Source of the DNA: Trichomonas vaginalis G3 | Lineage: Eukaryota; Parabasalia; Trichomonadida; Trichomonadidae | Direction: 5' to 3' | Assembly: GCF_026262505.1 (NCBI RefSeq) | Contig: NC_067207.1 | Span: 27,992,082 to 28,056,081 of the forward strand | DNA length: 64,000 nucleotides | In this document: in pieces, positions 62,952 through 64,000 of the stretch | Layout: each line of letters opens with the position of its first letter | How positions within the stretch are numbered: the first letter of the stretch is position 1 | Translations under genes and position numbers: made by a program | Notes under the pieces: generated by a model | Databases searched by the model: none | What the model saw: the letters and a program-made list of their open reading frames with translations, nothing else | Told to the model about the DNA's origin: nothing

Positions 62952-64000
62952 GCATCTTTAAAAATTCCCGGAATAAATTTCAACCTGGGAGAGATTGAAA
63001 AATTAAGGGGAAAAAGGACTAGGATTAAAGCATTTTACGAAAAGTGATGCTGTGTTGTTAGTTATTTATTTACTTTTTTTAATATTTTTTAAAAAAATAA
63101 AAGAAAATTCAAATAATTTTGTATCTCCCATGATATATCGACCCACGAGTACTAATGTGGCTATAATTAGAGATTGCAACTCTATTATGATCATAGTCCG
63201 GTGATATACAATAAGATTCAAATTTTGAAAGAATTAAATTAATAAAATCCCGGTGAAAAAAATAAAAACAGCTTCTAAAAGTATAGTTATCTTAAAATAC
63301 GAACTTTAACACAAGTTTTTTGATCCAATAGAAAATTGAATTCTTTGAATAAATAAAATATTTTATGTATTAACATATTAAATTTCCTAATTATTTTTTC
63401 TTCTTGGGAAAATTTTTGAATTCGAATAGAAAATTCAATAAATTGAAATTGGGTTGAAAGAATTCTCCATATTAACTTGTCATATATTTCAGATCATATA
63501 AATTAAGTTAATTAAATTTTTTAAAAACCTTAAGGGTATAGTCCACTAAAAATTTTTAAGTTTTGACAATGAAAATAAGCTCTGTGACCATGTAAATATA
63601 TATCTATGCAAAACGAGAGGTTATGCCATAATTTTTTTTGGTTATCAAATTTTCCTTTTTTTGAGAGAAGTCTCTCAATAATTTGAGAAGAATCTTTGAT
63701 ATAAAGAGATACACATTTGTAGAACGAAGTAAGTGTTTTCCAAACATTTTATATGTTCATCCTGTATAACAATATAAAGCTGCATAGTGCCATCTTGTGC
63801 GTTTGCTATTTTATGCACTTTTCATTGAGATAATCCCTCTTCTCGGGTGATTTTAACAGTCAACTCAATTTTAAAATAAAGATTTCATCAAAATGATTTC
63901 GAAATTCGGATATTGATTATATAAATAGCACTGTTAACATATTTTGGATGAGTAAAAAATACCTTGTTTTGTATGCATTTAGTACACCTTTATTTTTGAT
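62952..64000. other. AT-rich region to window end
   Basis: No gene, RNA or strong repeat recognised in the last kilobase. Confidence 0.5.

Overview
The window looks like nuclear DNA of a parabasalid protist (a trichomonad, perhaps Tritrichomonas-like). The reasons are AT-rich intron-poor genes, several TCATTC/TCATTT initiator-like motifs just before start codons, a coiled-coil/ankyrin gene pair, histidine acid phosphatases, a papain-type peptidase, an IFT gene and a Polinton (Maverick). The species is an inference; no rRNA is present.

Layout. (1) 1 to about 18,940: most of a Polinton/Maverick entering from the left edge. Plus-strand particle genes (capsid-like, packaging ATPase, a fibre with a phage-type tip) are followed by a KilA-N regulator and a primase-helicase. 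These converge at about 11,250 on minus-strand genes for integrase, protein-primed DNA polymerase B and small proteins. The element is broken (roughly nine breaks) but its replication genes are open, so it is fairly young. (2) 19,105-22,396: two tandem coiled-coil/ankyrin genes with identical 3' ends. (3) 22,876-27,198: a gene-free 4.3 kb block bounded by 17-bp inverted repeats and TA dinucleotides, holding a 0.92 kb foldback and a central double hairpin. (4) 27,245-50,012: mostly intact housekeeping genes: a large HEAT-like protein, a discoidin-like secreted protein, a GRP170-type Hsp70, an EFM7-type methyltransferase, IFT81, a Dbp4/DDX10 helicase and an SLC12 transporter, plus a small MITE and a broken myristoylated-protein gene. 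(5) 50,290-56,520: elongator tRNA-Met, three broken histidine acid phosphatase genes, a small membrane protein and a 5'-truncated cathepsin L. (6) 57,865-62,951: a host helical-repeat gene interrupted by a MULE-like non-autonomous element carrying eight 121-bp satellite units, an HP1-like mini-protein and a MULE transposase.

The main points for a second look are the Polinton's 3.7 kb KilA-N/primase-helicase cassette between inverted iteron repeats, its phage-type fibre, its T-rich TAAATG start motif (resembling late promoters of large DNA viruses and unlike the host initiator), GC-rich triloop hairpins scattered through its genes, and the symmetric 4.3 kb non-coding element.
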